DNA of 64,000 nt from Winogradskyella sp. (GCF_028282165.1 NZ_JANQIM010000018.1:32319-96318), one strand, 5' to 3'; positions 35,430 through 45,167 are shown, counted from the stretch's first letter. Made by a program: numbers and translations. The notes: a model not told the origin generated them from the sequence alone.

Positions 35430-36116
35430 CTAATAAGTTCTACGCTGTACAACTTCGAACACTTTGTTCTCTTCACATTTGAGGGTTTTACTAGGATATT
35501 TTAAGAGCAAAGCATAGTCGTGTGTAGCCATTAGGATAGTATTTCCATTTTTATTGATGTCTTGTAGAACTTCCATAACTTCGATACTGGTCTGCGGGTC
35601 TAGATTTCCTGTTGGCTCATCAGCAAGGATTAACTCTGGATCGTTAAGAAGTGCTCTTGCTATGGCGATGCGTTGTTGTTCACCTCCTGAGAGCTCATGA
35701 GGATATTTAAATCCTTTGGTTTTCATAGAGACTTTATCTAATACGGCTTCAATACGTTCATTGATTTTATCTTTGTCCTTCCAGCCAGTGGCTTTCAGTA
35801 CAAATTCGAGATTTCCATGTACGGTGCGATCAGGTAGTAGTTTAAAATCCTGAAAAACAATACCCAATTTTCTGCGTAAAAAAGGAATGTCATTTTCTTT
35901 CATGGTTTTGAGATCGAAATCGACAACTTGACCTTCGCCCTCTACCAATTCTAGATCACCATATAAAGTTTTCATAAAACTACTTTTGCCACTTCCTGTT
36001 TTACCAATAAGATAGACAAACTCTCCTTTTTGCATTTCAAAGTTCACATTAGAAAGCACTACGCTTCCTCCCTGATATATGGTTGCTTGGTTTAGTTTTA
36101 GAATGGGTTTGGACAT
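35430..36116 (-). CDS. ftsE: cell division ATP-binding protein FtsE
   Basis: A 228-residue ABC ATPase: LIGKTGSGKSSFMKTLYGDL (Walker A), LRRKLGIVFQDFKLLPDRTVHGNLEFVLKATGW (Q-loop with the FtsE-specific DFKLLPDRTV segment), ELSGGEQQRIAIARALLNDPELILADEPTGNLDP (signature and Walker B), and ILMATHDYALL (H-loop). FtsEX couples ATP hydrolysis to peptidoglycan hydrolase activation at the septum. FtsX is not adjacent, as is usual in Bacteroidota. A methyltransferase gene lies 2 bp upstream. Confidence 0.93.
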   Translation of the reverse strand: MSKPILKLNQATIYQGGSVVLSNVNFEMQKGEFVYLIGKTGSGKSSFMKTLYGDLELVEGEGQVVDFDLKTMKENDIPFLRRKLGIVFQDFKLLPDRTVHGNLEFVLKATGWKDKDKINERIEAVLDKVSMKTKGFKYPHELSGGEQQRIAIARALLNDPELILADEPTGNLDPQTSIEVMEVLQDINKNGNTILMATHDYALLLKYPSKTLKCEENKVFEVVQRRTY

Positions 36117-36118
36117 AC

Positions 36119-37111
36119 TTATTTAGTTAATTGCTTAGTCTTTGGCTCATATATTCCAAATATAAAGTCACTTTTATGATTTTTCAAGTAAGTGTCTTCA
36201 AAATAGAATAAACCATCTAATACTTCTTTTTTTTCTTTGTTTAGATCAATAAAGTGATGGGCGATATCTTTTAATGCCAATTGCAAGATATTCCCTCCGT
36301 AGCTGGCTTCATAAACCGTATTGTAATTTTGGTGAATCGAAGGCATTATATTTTCAGAATCAATACATTCGGAAGGGTCAGCCAAGATCATTCTTAACCA
36401 CCCTGGACCATAAACTTTATTTTTGTAAATGTTGAGTTTATAACGTTTTCTATAAGGCTTTGGTATAAGTTTAAGTGCTTTGTTTATTGCTTTAATTTGA
36501 TGCTTGGGGAATTGTAGTCTAGATGGTCCGACATATTCATTAATAATCAATAGACCATTAGGCTTTAAAATTTGCATCAATGTTTTGGACACTAATTTTT
36601 CGACATTTTTAAAATGATGTAAGGATGCTTTAAAGTATACGATATCGTAAGTGTCATTCTCTAGGCGTAAATCGTTAACGTCTTGTATTTTAAAATCTAT
36701 GTTTTTTAAACCAGCTGATTTGGCATTTTTTTTACCAGTTTTAAGGCGTTTTTCTGCAATATCGGTGCATAAGATAAGCTCAAAATTAGGATGTTTGGCA
36801 AATGCAATTTCGGATGCACAATTGCCGCTACCTAAGGATAGCATTTTAAGACCTTTACGATTTTTTAAAAATTTGTGTACCGTAAAATCTTCTATCGCCA
36901 TTTCTTCATTAGATGTAATTATTTTTTGCCACCGCAGTTTAATTTGAGGGATGATGGACCAATTGGAAGAAGAAATATTAAAATGATTAAAGGCCGTTTT
37001 AGCACGTTCGGTATCGCTAAAGGTAAATTTAGACAAAATAAACCCGAGACCTCTTTGACGAAGCTTGGTATAGGTTTCTACGAAATCATCTAAGGTAACT
37101 ATTCGTTTCAT
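36119..37111 (-). CDS. class I SAM-dependent methyltransferase
   Basis: A 330-residue protein. The methyltransferase core is in the middle: LKMLSLGSGNCASEIAFAK (motif I), ILCTDIAEKRLKTGKK (acidic loop), IDFKIQDVNDLRLENDTYDIVYFKASLHHFKNVEKLV (motif IV) and LIINEYVGPSRLQFP. Flanking N- and C-terminal regions (about 90 and 110 residues) are specific to this subfamily. The stop is 2 bp before the ftsE start, so the two are co-transcribed. The substrate is unknown; neighbours suggest an envelope or glycan target. Confidence 0.85.
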   Translation of the reverse strand: MKRIVTLDDFVETYTKLRQRGLGFILSKFTFSDTERAKTAFNHFNISSSNWSIIPQIKLRWQKIITSNEEMAIEDFTVHKFLKNRKGLKMLSLGSGNCASEIAFAKHPNFELILCTDIAEKRLKTGKKNAKSAGLKNIDFKIQDVNDLRLENDTYDIVYFKASLHHFKNVEKLVSKTLMQILKPNGLLIINEYVGPSRLQFPKHQIKAINKALKLIPKPYRKRYKLNIYKNKVYGPGWLRMILADPSECIDSENIMPSIHQNYNTVYEASYGGNILQLALKDIAHHFIDLNKEKKEVLDGLFYFEDTYLKNHKSDFIFGIYEPKTKQLTK

Positions 37112-37289
37112 TAATTTTTGTCTGTGATATAATAGGTTATTTTTTAAAATAGCAAGTAATATGTTAAGGTCTAGTTCGGTTTTGAGGAATACTTTAGCTA
37201 AAATTTAAACCTGCGTAAATGTATGGCGTAAAATTTCAAATCCCAAATGCTATTTATACCTTGGCATAGTAATTGAAAAACCAAAAAAC

Positions 37290-38888
37290 ATGAGATGTTT
37301 TTTTAGCATAGTAGTCTTATTCCTAACGATGATTTTATCTGCCCAAAAAGAGTTTCATGTCTTTCCTATGGATGGTAAAGCGATTAAGGGCTCACCAAAC
37401 GGTGATGGAAGTATAACTAACCCTTGGGACTTGCAAACTGCTTTATCGCAATCCTCAACATATGTAAATGGAGGCGATACTATTTGGCTGCACGAGGGCA
37501 TTTACACCGGAAATTATATAAGTACCTTAGAGGCTACTGAAAAACACGGTTATATTACGGTCTCTGCATACAAAAACGCTAAAGTTATTATAAACGGCAA
37601 CATTGAAAATAAAATGTATTATGTACTAGAAGTTAGTGGTGGTAGAGTGATTTTTAAGAATCTTGAAATTACATTTTTAGGAAATTTTTCACGTACAAAA
37701 TCAACTAAGGGTTTTAAGGCTGTTACAGGTGTAAACCATACAAAAGGGGAGGATTGTAAGTTTCAAAGTTTAATTATCCATAACATCCCAGGATCTGGTT
37801 TTGGTTCGTGGAAAGCTACTGGCGGAACCAGTATAGAAGATTGCATCATTTATAATAATGGCTATCAAGGAGGACGAGGCCAAGGGGTTGGTATTTATGT
37901 TCAGAACGAGAGTGAAAAAACTAGAGTTTTAAAGAACAATATCATCTTTAATAACTACTATAAAGGCATTGAGGTGTGGTCGGCTACGAGTGGTACTGAA
38001 AGAGAGTTTGTGAAAAATGTTGATATCACCAATAACGTTATATTTAATAACGGTTCCCCATCAGGAAGACCTTGGTCTAACCTAATCGTCGCATCTGGAG
38101 ATCAGGATGGTGTTAATGTGGCTAATAACATAACGATAAAGAACAATGTCTTTTATCATAATACCGATTTTAAGGACACGAAAAATTTTGGACATGGCAA
38201 TTCCATTACCTTAGGATATACCAGCAAAGCGTTGGTAGAAGATATTTCTATTACGGATAATTTTATAATTGGGAGAAACAATGCTTTGAATATTTTACAT
38301 GCGAAGTCTTTAGAATTAAAAAACAATATCATTTACACAGGGTATGTTCATTTTGAAAAATCAACCTTAGAAGCGCTGAGAACAGGTGGAATGACATTTA
38401 GCAATAATAGCTATCATACTAGAAAAATTGCTGGCTTAAGAATTTTAAAGCATAGAGATTATAAACTATCGGATTGGAGCAAAAGGTTCAATCTTGATGC
38501 AGATAGCCAATGGAAATCGTTAAAAGCTTTCGAAGTCGATCCGGTATTGAAAATTGAAAAGTTGAATTCGAAGCCCAATCACTTTAATGTGGTTTTGTTA
38601 GAAAAAGAGGGTAAAGATGTCATGGTGGATTTTAGTCAGTTAAATATTGGTAAAGAAGCATCATATAAAATATACGATATCGAAAACATAACAGTCGTCA
38701 TAAAATCAGGTAGGCTTTCGGAAGAAGCGAAAGTAAAGTTCCCGATGGGGACATCGGAGTTCGAGAAGCCATTGCATAATGCCAAAGCTTCAAAATCTGC
38801 GAACAATTTTGGGGTATACAGAATCGTATTTGAAGAAACTAAAAACAAAGAAGGATTCCTTAAACGGTTTTTTGGGTGGCTATTTTAA
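37290..38888 (+). CDS. secreted right-handed beta-helix protein
   Basis: A 532-residue protein with a signal peptide (MRCFFSIVVLFLTMILSAQ). The start of the mature part (NGDGSITNPWDLQTALSQ and VNGGDTIWLHEGIYTGN) is the typical opening of DUF1565/pectin-lyase-like parallel beta-helix proteins. Rungs with Asn ladders follow (IIYNNGYQGG, NNIIFNNYYKGIEVW, NNVIFNNGSPSG, IKNNVFYHN). A C-terminal region of about 100 residues resembles a small beta domain. Such proteins bind or cleave acidic polysaccharides. There is no T9SS C-terminal sorting domain that I can see. It may act on the surface glycan made nearby or on algal material. Confidence 0.78.
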   Translation: MRCFFSIVVLFLTMILSAQKEFHVFPMDGKAIKGSPNGDGSITNPWDLQTALSQSSTYVNGGDTIWLHEGIYTGNYISTLEATEKHGYITVSAYKNAKVIINGNIENKMYYVLEVSGGRVIFKNLEITFLGNFSRTKSTKGFKAVTGVNHTKGEDCKFQSLIIHNIPGSGFGSWKATGGTSIEDCIIYNNGYQGGRGQGVGIYVQNESEKTRVLKNNIIFNNYYKGIEVWSATSGTEREFVKNVDITNNVIFNNGSPSGRPWSNLIVASGDQDGVNVANNITIKNNVFYHNTDFKDTKNFGHGNSITLGYTSKALVEDISITDNFIIGRNNALNILHAKSLELKNNIIYTGYVHFEKSTLEALRTGGMTFSNNSYHTRKIAGLRILKHRDYKLSDWSKRFNLDADSQWKSLKAFEVDPVLKIEKLNSKPNHFNVVLLEKEGKDVMVDFSQLNIGKEASYKIYDIENITVVIKSGRLSEEAKVKFPMGTSEFEKPLHNAKASKSANNFGVYRIVFEETKNKEGFLKRFFGWLF

Positions 38889-39003
38889 CATTTAATAAGT
38901 CCGTTTATAATTATACAGAATTTCTACCGTTATAGGTTTTGTATTCAATTATATTTGAAACGCTATTATATCATCAATATTTATTAATCAAAAAACGACA
39001 CTA

Positions 39004-42000
39004 ATGCTAGGTTTTCAAAGACAACTAATCATCGTTTTTCTCATCTTTACAGCTTTTGGATTTGCTCAAAAATCTGCGGTTTATACGAGTGATTTAAAGG
39101 ATTACCAAAAAGCGTTAACCCTTTATAACAATAAACAGTATAAGGCAGCACAATCCTTATTCGACGATATTAAATACAATACAGATGATGCGGTATTAAA
39201 GTCTGATTGTTCATATTATATTGCTAACTGTGCGGTACGGTTAAATCAGAGAAATGCAGATGATTTAATTGCCGAATTTGTGGAAGAATATCCAACAAGT
39301 ACTAAGCGTAATACTGCGTTCTTGGATGTTGCAGATTATTATTTCGAAAATTCTAAATATGCTTATGCGCGGAAATGGTACCAAAAAGTAGATGAGGTAA
39401 GCATCGCACGATCTGAGCGCGACCGTTTCAATTTTAACTATGGGTATAGTCTCTACGCCACAAAAAGTAAAACCCAAGCGACAAAATACCTAAATCGTGT
39501 AGTGGATTCAAAAGAGTATGGTTCACAGGCAAAATATTATATTGGCTATATGGCTTATGAAGGCGATGATTACGACACGGCAAATGAGTATTTCGATCAG
39601 GTGAGCGATAATGAAAAGTACAAAGAAAAACTCTCGTACTATCAAGCGGACTTAAACTTTAAATTAGGAAAGTTCGAGAAAGCTATCGAATTAGCCCTGG
39701 AGCAGTTGCCAAATAGTAGAGGTGTTGAAAAATCAGAGCTTTCTAAGATTATTGGCGAAAGTTATTTTAATCTCGAAAAGTATGCTGAAGCCATTCCGTA
39801 TTTACAAGATTACGAAGGTAAACGGGGCAAATGGAATAACACAGATTATTACCAGTTAGGCTATGCCTATTATAAGCAAGATGATTTTGAAAAAGCCATT
39901 TCAGAGTTCAATAAGATCATTGACGGCAATAATTCTGTGGCCCAAAATGCATACTATCATCTTGGAGAGAGTTATATTAATCTCGATAAGAAACAAGAAG
40001 CCTTAAATGCATTTAGAAATGCTTCAGAAATGGATTATGATTTAAAAATTCAAGAAGATGCTTGGTTAAATTATGCAAAGATCAGTTATGAGATAGGTAA
40101 TCCTTATCAATCTGTACCACAGGTTTTAGCAGGTTATTTGGATAAATACCCAGAAACAAGCTATAGGGAAGAAATAGAGACCTTACTTATAGATTCTTAT
40201 ATCACTTCAAAAAACTACAAGGAAGCATTAGAACTTTTAAAAGGCAAAAACAGCTTTGAGAATAAAGTAGCCTATCAAAAAGTGGCGTTTTTTAGAGGTA
40301 TAGAATTATATAACGAAACACGGTATAGTGAAGCTTTAGAAATGTTCAATAATTCCCTCAAAGAACCGAGAGATCCTATTTTTGTTACCAAAGCCACATT
40401 CTGGAAAGCCGAAACGGAATACAACCTTACCAACTACAATGATGCGTTAATAGGCTTTAAACAATTTTCTGGTATGGCAGAAGCCTCAAGTTTGCCCGAA
40501 AACGACAATCTAGATTATAACTTGGCCTATACCTATTTTAAGTTAAAAGATTATAGCAATGCCTCTAAATACTTTCAGAAGTTTATCGATAAAAACTCAA
40601 GTGATCGGCCACGTCGAAATGATGCCTATTTAAGATTAGCAGATGGTTACTTTGTGTCTAGCGAATATCAAAATGCCATAAGTGCTTACGATAAGGCCAT
40701 TCAAATCAATGAGATTGAAACGGATTATGCAACGTTTCAGAAAGCCATGAGTCATGGTTATTTAGGGAAACCATCTAAAAAAATAGAAGAGCTAAATACG
40801 TTTATAGAAGGCTACCCAAAATCAGCATTACGGGATGATGCTATGTACGAGTTAGCCAATTCTTATGTTAAAAAAGGCGAAACGGATAAGGCGATGCAAA
40901 TGTACGATCGGTTAAATTCCGAATACAGACGAAGTGCCTTTAGATCCAAAGCTTTGTTACGTCAGGGGCTGGTGTATTACAACGCCGATGATAATGAGCG
41001 CGCCTTGGCTAAATTCAAAAAAGTAGCTGGGGATTTTCCAGGTTCAGGGGAAGCCGTTCAGGCGGTTTCCACAGCACGGTTAATATATATAGATTTAGGA
41101 CGTGTTGATGAATATGCAGCTTGGGTAAGATCTTTGGATTATGTTGAGGTGACTGATGTAGAGTTAGACAATACGATGTACCAAGCCGCAGAAAAACCAT
41201 ATTTAGAGAGTGATACCGATAAAGCCATACGTCAATTTAATAAGTATCTTAATCAATTTCCTAATGGCATACATGCGCTCAAGTCACATTTTTATTTAGC
41301 ACAGTTGTATTATAAAAAAGATTTGTTTGAAAACGCGCAGCCACATTACAAATATGTGGTTGAAGCTTCAAAAAGTGAATATACAGAGCAAGCTACAGTG
41401 AGGTTATGCGAAATCTATTTAACAGACTCTAAATGGTCGCAAGCTATTCCTGTTTTAAGAACATTAGAAGACGAGGCAGACTATCCGCAAAATGTGTTAT
41501 ATGCACAATCAAATTTGATGAATGCCTATTATCAAACAGATGATTATGTAAAGGCCGAAGCCTATGCAGAGAAAGTTTTGGGCAATTCTAACCTAGATAA
41601 TAAGGTGAAGAGTGACGCCAAGATTATTATAGCGCGCTCTGCCGTTAAAACGGGTAACGAAGACAAAGCGAAAGACGCCTATGCAGATGTTGAAAAAATA
41701 GCAACAGGAAGCGTAGCTGCAGAAGCCCTATATTACAATGGCTATTTTAAGAATAAAGAGGGAAAATATGAAGCTTCAAATACAATCATTCAGCGATTGG
41801 CAAAAGACTATAGCAGCTATAAATACTACAGTGCCAAAGGTCTGGTAGTTATGGCTAAGAACTTTTATGCTTTAGGTGATGCGTTTCAGGCGAACTATAT
41901 ATTGGAAAGCGTCATTTCAAACTTCCCTGATTTTGATGATGTAGTCGAGGAAGCCACATTCGAACTCAATAAGATCAAAACAGAAGAAGCTAAAACAAAT

Positions 42001-42027
42001 TCATCAATCGAAACAGACGATAATTAA
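39004..42027 (+). CDS. large TPR-repeat periplasmic protein
   Basis: A 1007-residue protein with a signal peptide (LIIVFLIFTAFGFAQ). The mature part is almost entirely 34-36-residue TPR units, with the pattern A-x(6)-Y-x(5)-A-x(2)-(F/Y) recurring more than 15 times, for example ALTLYNNKQYKAAQSLF, YYQLGYAYYKQDDFEKAISEF and AYLRLADGYFVSSEYQNAISAYDKAI. It has no lipobox Cys, so it is probably soluble in the periplasm. TATATTTG at 38950 fits a -10 box. It is followed by a lipoprotein and a TonB-receptor-like barrel, suggesting an envelope complex. It is longer than most TPR proteins and different from SprE/PorW, which has a lipobox. Confidence 0.82.
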   Translation: MLGFQRQLIIVFLIFTAFGFAQKSAVYTSDLKDYQKALTLYNNKQYKAAQSLFDDIKYNTDDAVLKSDCSYYIANCAVRLNQRNADDLIAEFVEEYPTSTKRNTAFLDVADYYFENSKYAYARKWYQKVDEVSIARSERDRFNFNYGYSLYATKSKTQATKYLNRVVDSKEYGSQAKYYIGYMAYEGDDYDTANEYFDQVSDNEKYKEKLSYYQADLNFKLGKFEKAIELALEQLPNSRGVEKSELSKIIGESYFNLEKYAEAIPYLQDYEGKRGKWNNTDYYQLGYAYYKQDDFEKAISEFNKIIDGNNSVAQNAYYHLGESYINLDKKQEALNAFRNASEMDYDLKIQEDAWLNYAKISYEIGNPYQSVPQVLAGYLDKYPETSYREEIETLLIDSYITSKNYKEALELLKGKNSFENKVAYQKVAFFRGIELYNETRYSEALEMFNNSLKEPRDPIFVTKATFWKAETEYNLTNYNDALIGFKQFSGMAEASSLPENDNLDYNLAYTYFKLKDYSNASKYFQKFIDKNSSDRPRRNDAYLRLADGYFVSSEYQNAISAYDKAIQINEIETDYATFQKAMSHGYLGKPSKKIEELNTFIEGYPKSALRDDAMYELANSYVKKGETDKAMQMYDRLNSEYRRSAFRSKALLRQGLVYYNADDNERALAKFKKVAGDFPGSGEAVQAVSTARLIYIDLGRVDEYAAWVRSLDYVEVTDVELDNTMYQAAEKPYLESDTDKAIRQFNKYLNQFPNGIHALKSHFYLAQLYYKKDLFENAQPHYKYVVEASKSEYTEQATVRLCEIYLTDSKWSQAIPVLRTLEDEADYPQNVLYAQSNLMNAYYQTDDYVKAEAYAEKVLGNSNLDNKVKSDAKIIIARSAVKTGNEDKAKDAYADVEKIATGSVAAEALYYNGYFKNKEGKYEASNTIIQRLAKDYSSYKYYSAKGLVVMAKNFYALGDAFQANYILESVISNFPDFDDVVEEATFELNKIKTEEAKTNSSIETDDN

Positions 42028-42028
42028 A

Positions 42029-42048
42029 ATTCTTGCGAAGGCAAGAAT
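42029..42048. repeat. short hairpin repeat with GAAG loop
   Basis: ATTCTTGC-GAAG-GCAAGAAT: a perfect 8-bp stem with a four-base loop, beginning directly after the TPR gene stop. From memory, similar sequences (ATTCCTGC-GAAG-GCAGGAAT) occur as dispersed intergenic repeats in many bacteria, so this may be an eroded repeat copy rather than a dedicated terminator. No T-run follows. Confidence 0.55.
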
Positions 42049-42090
42049 CTCAAATTTCAAAGACTAAATTCCAAAAACAATATTAAAACA

Positions 42091-42636
42091 ATGAAAAACT
42101 TTAAATCCAGAATGCACCTTTTCATTTTTTGTTTAATGACAATTTCGATTATATCATGCGGGGATGATGATGACCAACAAGAGGAAGATGTGTTTGCTGG
42201 ATGTTGCTCTGGATTGACAGCCTTTGGTGAAGATGTGGATAATTTAGATCAATCGCAAGGTGAGATTATAGCTGACAATATCTTTACACCTAATGGAGAT
42301 GCAAATAATGATTATTTTCCTGTTGAAAACATAGGATTGTACGATAATCATGTTGTGTCTATCTACAATGCTGATGATGAGCTTCTTTTTGAGAGTACAA
42401 ATTATGGCGCTAATGCAGATGAATTTTTTCCTACTCAAAATCAAGGTCTATTTGGTGTAGAAGGTGTACCAGATGGAACTTACAAATACAAAATTGTGGT
42501 GGAAGATGAGCAAACATTCAAGAAATCTGGATTCTTTTGTCTATTTACAAACAACCCACCCTTGGAGCAACAAAATTTTGCAGATTGCAACCCTTTAGAA
42601 CCAGGCGAATTCGATCAAATTTTAACGGGTCATTAA
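42091..42636 (+). CDS. lipoprotein with CHU_C (gliding/T9SS type B)-like domain
   Basis: A 181-residue lipoprotein: signal MKNFKSRMHLFIFCLMTISIISC with lipobox IISC followed by GDDDD, an acidic stretch typical of Bacteroidota surface-export lipoproteins. The mature part has NIFTPNGDANNDYFPVENIGLYDNHVVSIYNADDELLFESTNYG and VPDGTYKYKIVVED, the core of the gliding-motility-associated C-terminal (CHU_C) domain, and ends with a Cys-rich tail (FCLFTNN...FADCNP). Unusually the domain makes up a whole small lipoprotein instead of the end of a giant adhesin. It lies between the TPR gene and a TonB-receptor-like gene. Confidence 0.78.
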   Translation: MKNFKSRMHLFIFCLMTISIISCGDDDDQQEEDVFAGCCSGLTAFGEDVDNLDQSQGEIIADNIFTPNGDANNDYFPVENIGLYDNHVVSIYNADDELLFESTNYGANADEFFPTQNQGLFGVEGVPDGTYKYKIVVEDEQTFKKSGFFCLFTNNPPLEQQNFADCNPLEPGEFDQILTGH

Positions 42637-42666
42637 CTGAAAATAGATTCAATCAAAACACGAAAT

Positions 42667-44388
42667 ATGAAAATCAAAGTTTTAACTCTTATAATCACCG
42701 TATCAAGTTGTTTGTCCTTGACTTTTGCACAGGAGCGTACAAAGGATACCATAGACGATCAGGTGGTCAATGTAATAAAACCCTATACACCTACCATCTC
42801 AGATGCCTTTAAAATAAAGGATGCACCAAAATTGAATGATTCTAATGTAGTGAAGAAGAAGGAGGTGAAGTATAATATTTTCTCTATTCCTGTAGCATCT
42901 ACTTTTACACCTGCAAAAGGTAAAGCAGCAAATGTCGATAAAGCCAAACCTGTTAAATTATATGACAACTATGCTTCGCTGGGCGTTGGAACCTTCACTA
43001 CAGTTTTAGGTGAGGTCTATCTCAACCATGAAATAAACAGTACCGAAAATGTTGGAGGTTATTTTAGTCACCATTCATCGCAAGGCGGTATCCAGGGATT
43101 GCTTTTGGATGATGATTTTTCAACTACTAATATCAATGCACACTATTCTCAGAAATTGAGAGATTTTTCGTGGAAAATAGATGGCGGTTTTGATGCAATG
43201 ACCTTTAATTGGTATGGTTTGCCTCAAAATTTCTTCGGTCAGGCCGAAGCCAATACCATCGATCCAATACATACCTTTAGCAGTTTTTATTTAGGCGGCA
43301 AATTAAAGTTCGATGATGCCATTATCAAAGATGGTAGTGTGCGCTTCAGACGATTTGGAGACGATCGAAATTCGGGGGAAAACCGATTTGTAGCCAAAAC
43401 AAGTTTTGATGTACCTGTTCAAGATGAAGCGATAAATACGGATTTTTATATCGATTATATCGGAGGAAGTTTTGATAATAATTTTGACAATACTTCAGGT
43501 ATCGATTATGGTAATGTTACTTTAGGTTTATCACCTTCCTACCAATTAAAACAAGATGACTTAACCGTAAATTTAGGTGTGCGATTTGTATTCCTGAATG
43601 ATACCGAACTCAGTGATAATAAATTCTTTATTTATCCGAATATTAGTGCTACCTATCGCCTCGTCGATGAAATATTAATAGCCTATGGAGGTATTACTGG
43701 TCAGTTGCAACAAAACTCGTATCACGATTTTGCCAATGAGAACCCTTTTGTATCTCCGACCTTGTTTATAGCGCCTACTGATCAACGTTACAATGGATAC
43801 ATTGGTTTAAAAGGAAAGCTATCTAATAATGTAAGTTACAATATAAAGGGTAATTACTTTGCAGAGGAAAATAAGCCTTTGTTTAGGGCCAATGATGCTG
43901 TAGTTGGTGCAACAGAAGACTATCAATTTGGAAATTCTTTTAATGTTGTCTATGACGATGTCACAACGTTTTCCGTTGCAGGAGAATTGAGTATAGATGT
44001 TAATCGAAATTTTACATTGGGTATCCAAGGTGAATATTTTAATTACGATACTGATGATGAAGCTGAGGCCTGGAATTTACCGGATATCACAGGATCCATA
44101 TTTATGGATGTTCAGATTTCTGATGACTGGTTTGCTGGTGCTAGTGCTGTGTATGTTGGAGAAAGAAAGGACAGGTTATTACTTGCCGGGACATTGCTAG
44201 ACCCAACCCCAATTACTTTAGATAGCTTTTTTGATGCCAATGTGCATTTGGGTTATAAAATCAATGATCAGTTATCTGTGTTTGCCAAGGCCAATAATAT
44301 TTTGGATCAGGATTACCAACGCTATTTAAACTTCCCGGTGCAAGGTATTCAGTTTTTAGCTGGTGCAACATATCAGTTTGATTTTTAA
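42667..44388 (+). CDS. TonB-dependent-receptor-like outer membrane beta-barrel protein
   Basis: A 573-residue protein with a signal peptide (LTLIITVSSCLSLTFAQ). The mature part lacks a clear plug domain. Alternating amphipathic strands such as YASLGVGTFTTVLGEVYLNHEINSTENVGGYFSHHSSQGG and FWKIDGGFDAM-like segments follow. The last barrel segment INDQLSVFAKANNILDQDYQRYLNFPVQGIQFLAGATYQFDF is a classical TonB-receptor ending with a terminal Phe. It could be a channel partner of the TPR protein and lipoprotein encoded upstream (30-bp gap). A missing plug suggests it is not a conventional siderophore receptor. Confidence 0.75.
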   Translation: MKIKVLTLIITVSSCLSLTFAQERTKDTIDDQVVNVIKPYTPTISDAFKIKDAPKLNDSNVVKKKEVKYNIFSIPVASTFTPAKGKAANVDKAKPVKLYDNYASLGVGTFTTVLGEVYLNHEINSTENVGGYFSHHSSQGGIQGLLLDDDFSTTNINAHYSQKLRDFSWKIDGGFDAMTFNWYGLPQNFFGQAEANTIDPIHTFSSFYLGGKLKFDDAIIKDGSVRFRRFGDDRNSGENRFVAKTSFDVPVQDEAINTDFYIDYIGGSFDNNFDNTSGIDYGNVTLGLSPSYQLKQDDLTVNLGVRFVFLNDTELSDNKFFIYPNISATYRLVDEILIAYGGITGQLQQNSYHDFANENPFVSPTLFIAPTDQRYNGYIGLKGKLSNNVSYNIKGNYFAEENKPLFRANDAVVGATEDYQFGNSFNVVYDDVTTFSVAGELSIDVNRNFTLGIQGEYFNYDTDDEAEAWNLPDITGSIFMDVQISDDWFAGASAVYVGERKDRLLLAGTLLDPTPITLDSFFDANVHLGYKINDQLSVFAKANNILDQDYQRYLNFPVQGIQFLAGATYQFDF

Positions 44389-44395
44389 TGTGTAG

Positions 44396-44432
44396 TGTCA
44401 TCCTGAACTCGTTTTAGAATCTCATCCTAGAA
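44396..44432. repeat. possible eroded intergenic repeat (TGTCATCCTGAA type)
   Basis: TGTCATCCTGAACTCG followed by TTTTAGAATCTCATCC. From memory, a similar sequence (TGTCATCCTGAA, then TTTCAGGATCT) is dispersed in flavobacterial intergenic regions. The copy here has lost the pairing of CCTGAA with TTCAGG. It overlaps the 3' end of the methyltransferase gene. Confidence 0.3.
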
Positions 44433-45167
44433 TAGTGTAATTCTAGCCAAATAATCATAATGTTCGCCATTCGTGACTTTTTTGCATTGCAATCCTACGG
44501 CTTGGCAAGCAGCATTTAAAGTTTCAAAATCGAGATAAAGCCATGTCATTGGGGCTTCTTCTTCTCCCTTGTAGCTCAAGTAATAATTTAGTTCGCCGTA
44601 ATAATTGCCATGGCTTAATTGGGTGAGTTTTTCAATTTCGATTTCAGTTTCGATATCATCTTCAGAAAAATACATGTAGGCAATGTCAGAGGAATCGATT
44701 AAAACTTGCCCATTGGGGGTTAGTAAGGCTTTAAGATGATTTAAATATTTTGGGACTTGGGACAGCTCTTGAAAAATACCTGTACCATTCATTAGTAATA
44801 AAATAGTATCAAAAGATGCCGTTTCCTCTAAAAGTGACTTGAGTTCAATATGTAATACTCCACGCTCCCTGGCAACCTCTGTAGCACCATTAGAACTATC
44901 AATGGCCTTAACTTTAAAACCTTTGTTTTGTAACCACAACGAATGGTTTCCGGCACCGCAGCCCACATCGAGAATGGTGCCTTTGCATAAGTTTAGCGCA
45001 TTTTGTTCAAGCTTGGGCATTTCAGAATAGCTTCTAAATAAATAGGGAAGTGGCAAAATATCTTCGTTAGAGATATTGGTCCAGGTAATGATATCTTCAG
45101 AATAGTTGCCATTCTGGTAGTCTAATAATGCTTTTCCGAAAATATCCTTAGTCATAGTTTTTGTCAT
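44427..45167 (-). CDS. class I SAM-dependent methyltransferase
   Basis: A 246-residue methyltransferase with motif I in GTILDVGCGAGNHSLWLQNKGFKVKAIDSSNGATEVARERG (residues about 63-103), motif IV in FDTILLLMNGTGIFQELSQVP, and VLIDSSDIAYMY after it. The C-terminal half (ITQ-like LSYKGEEEAPMTWLYLDFETLNAACQAVG) resembles small-molecule methyltransferases. Two Met codons are possible (MTKTMTKD); choosing the first is not critical. No operon partner. The substrate is unknown. Confidence 0.88.
   Translation of the reverse strand: MTKTMTKDIFGKALLDYQNGNYSEDIITWTNISNEDILPLPYLFRSYSEMPKLEQNALNLCKGTILDVGCGAGNHSLWLQNKGFKVKAIDSSNGATEVARERGVLHIELKSLLEETASFDTILLLMNGTGIFQELSQVPKYLNHLKALLTPNGQVLIDSSDIAYMYFSEDDIETEIEIEKLTQLSHGNYYGELNYYLSYKGEEEAPMTWLYLDFETLNAACQAVGLQCKKVTNGEHYDYLARITLF

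Noticed and set aside
39004..42027. CRISPR-like or tandem DNA repeats in the TPR gene
   Set aside because: The repetition is at protein level (TPR helices) with diverged DNA, so there are no direct DNA repeats.
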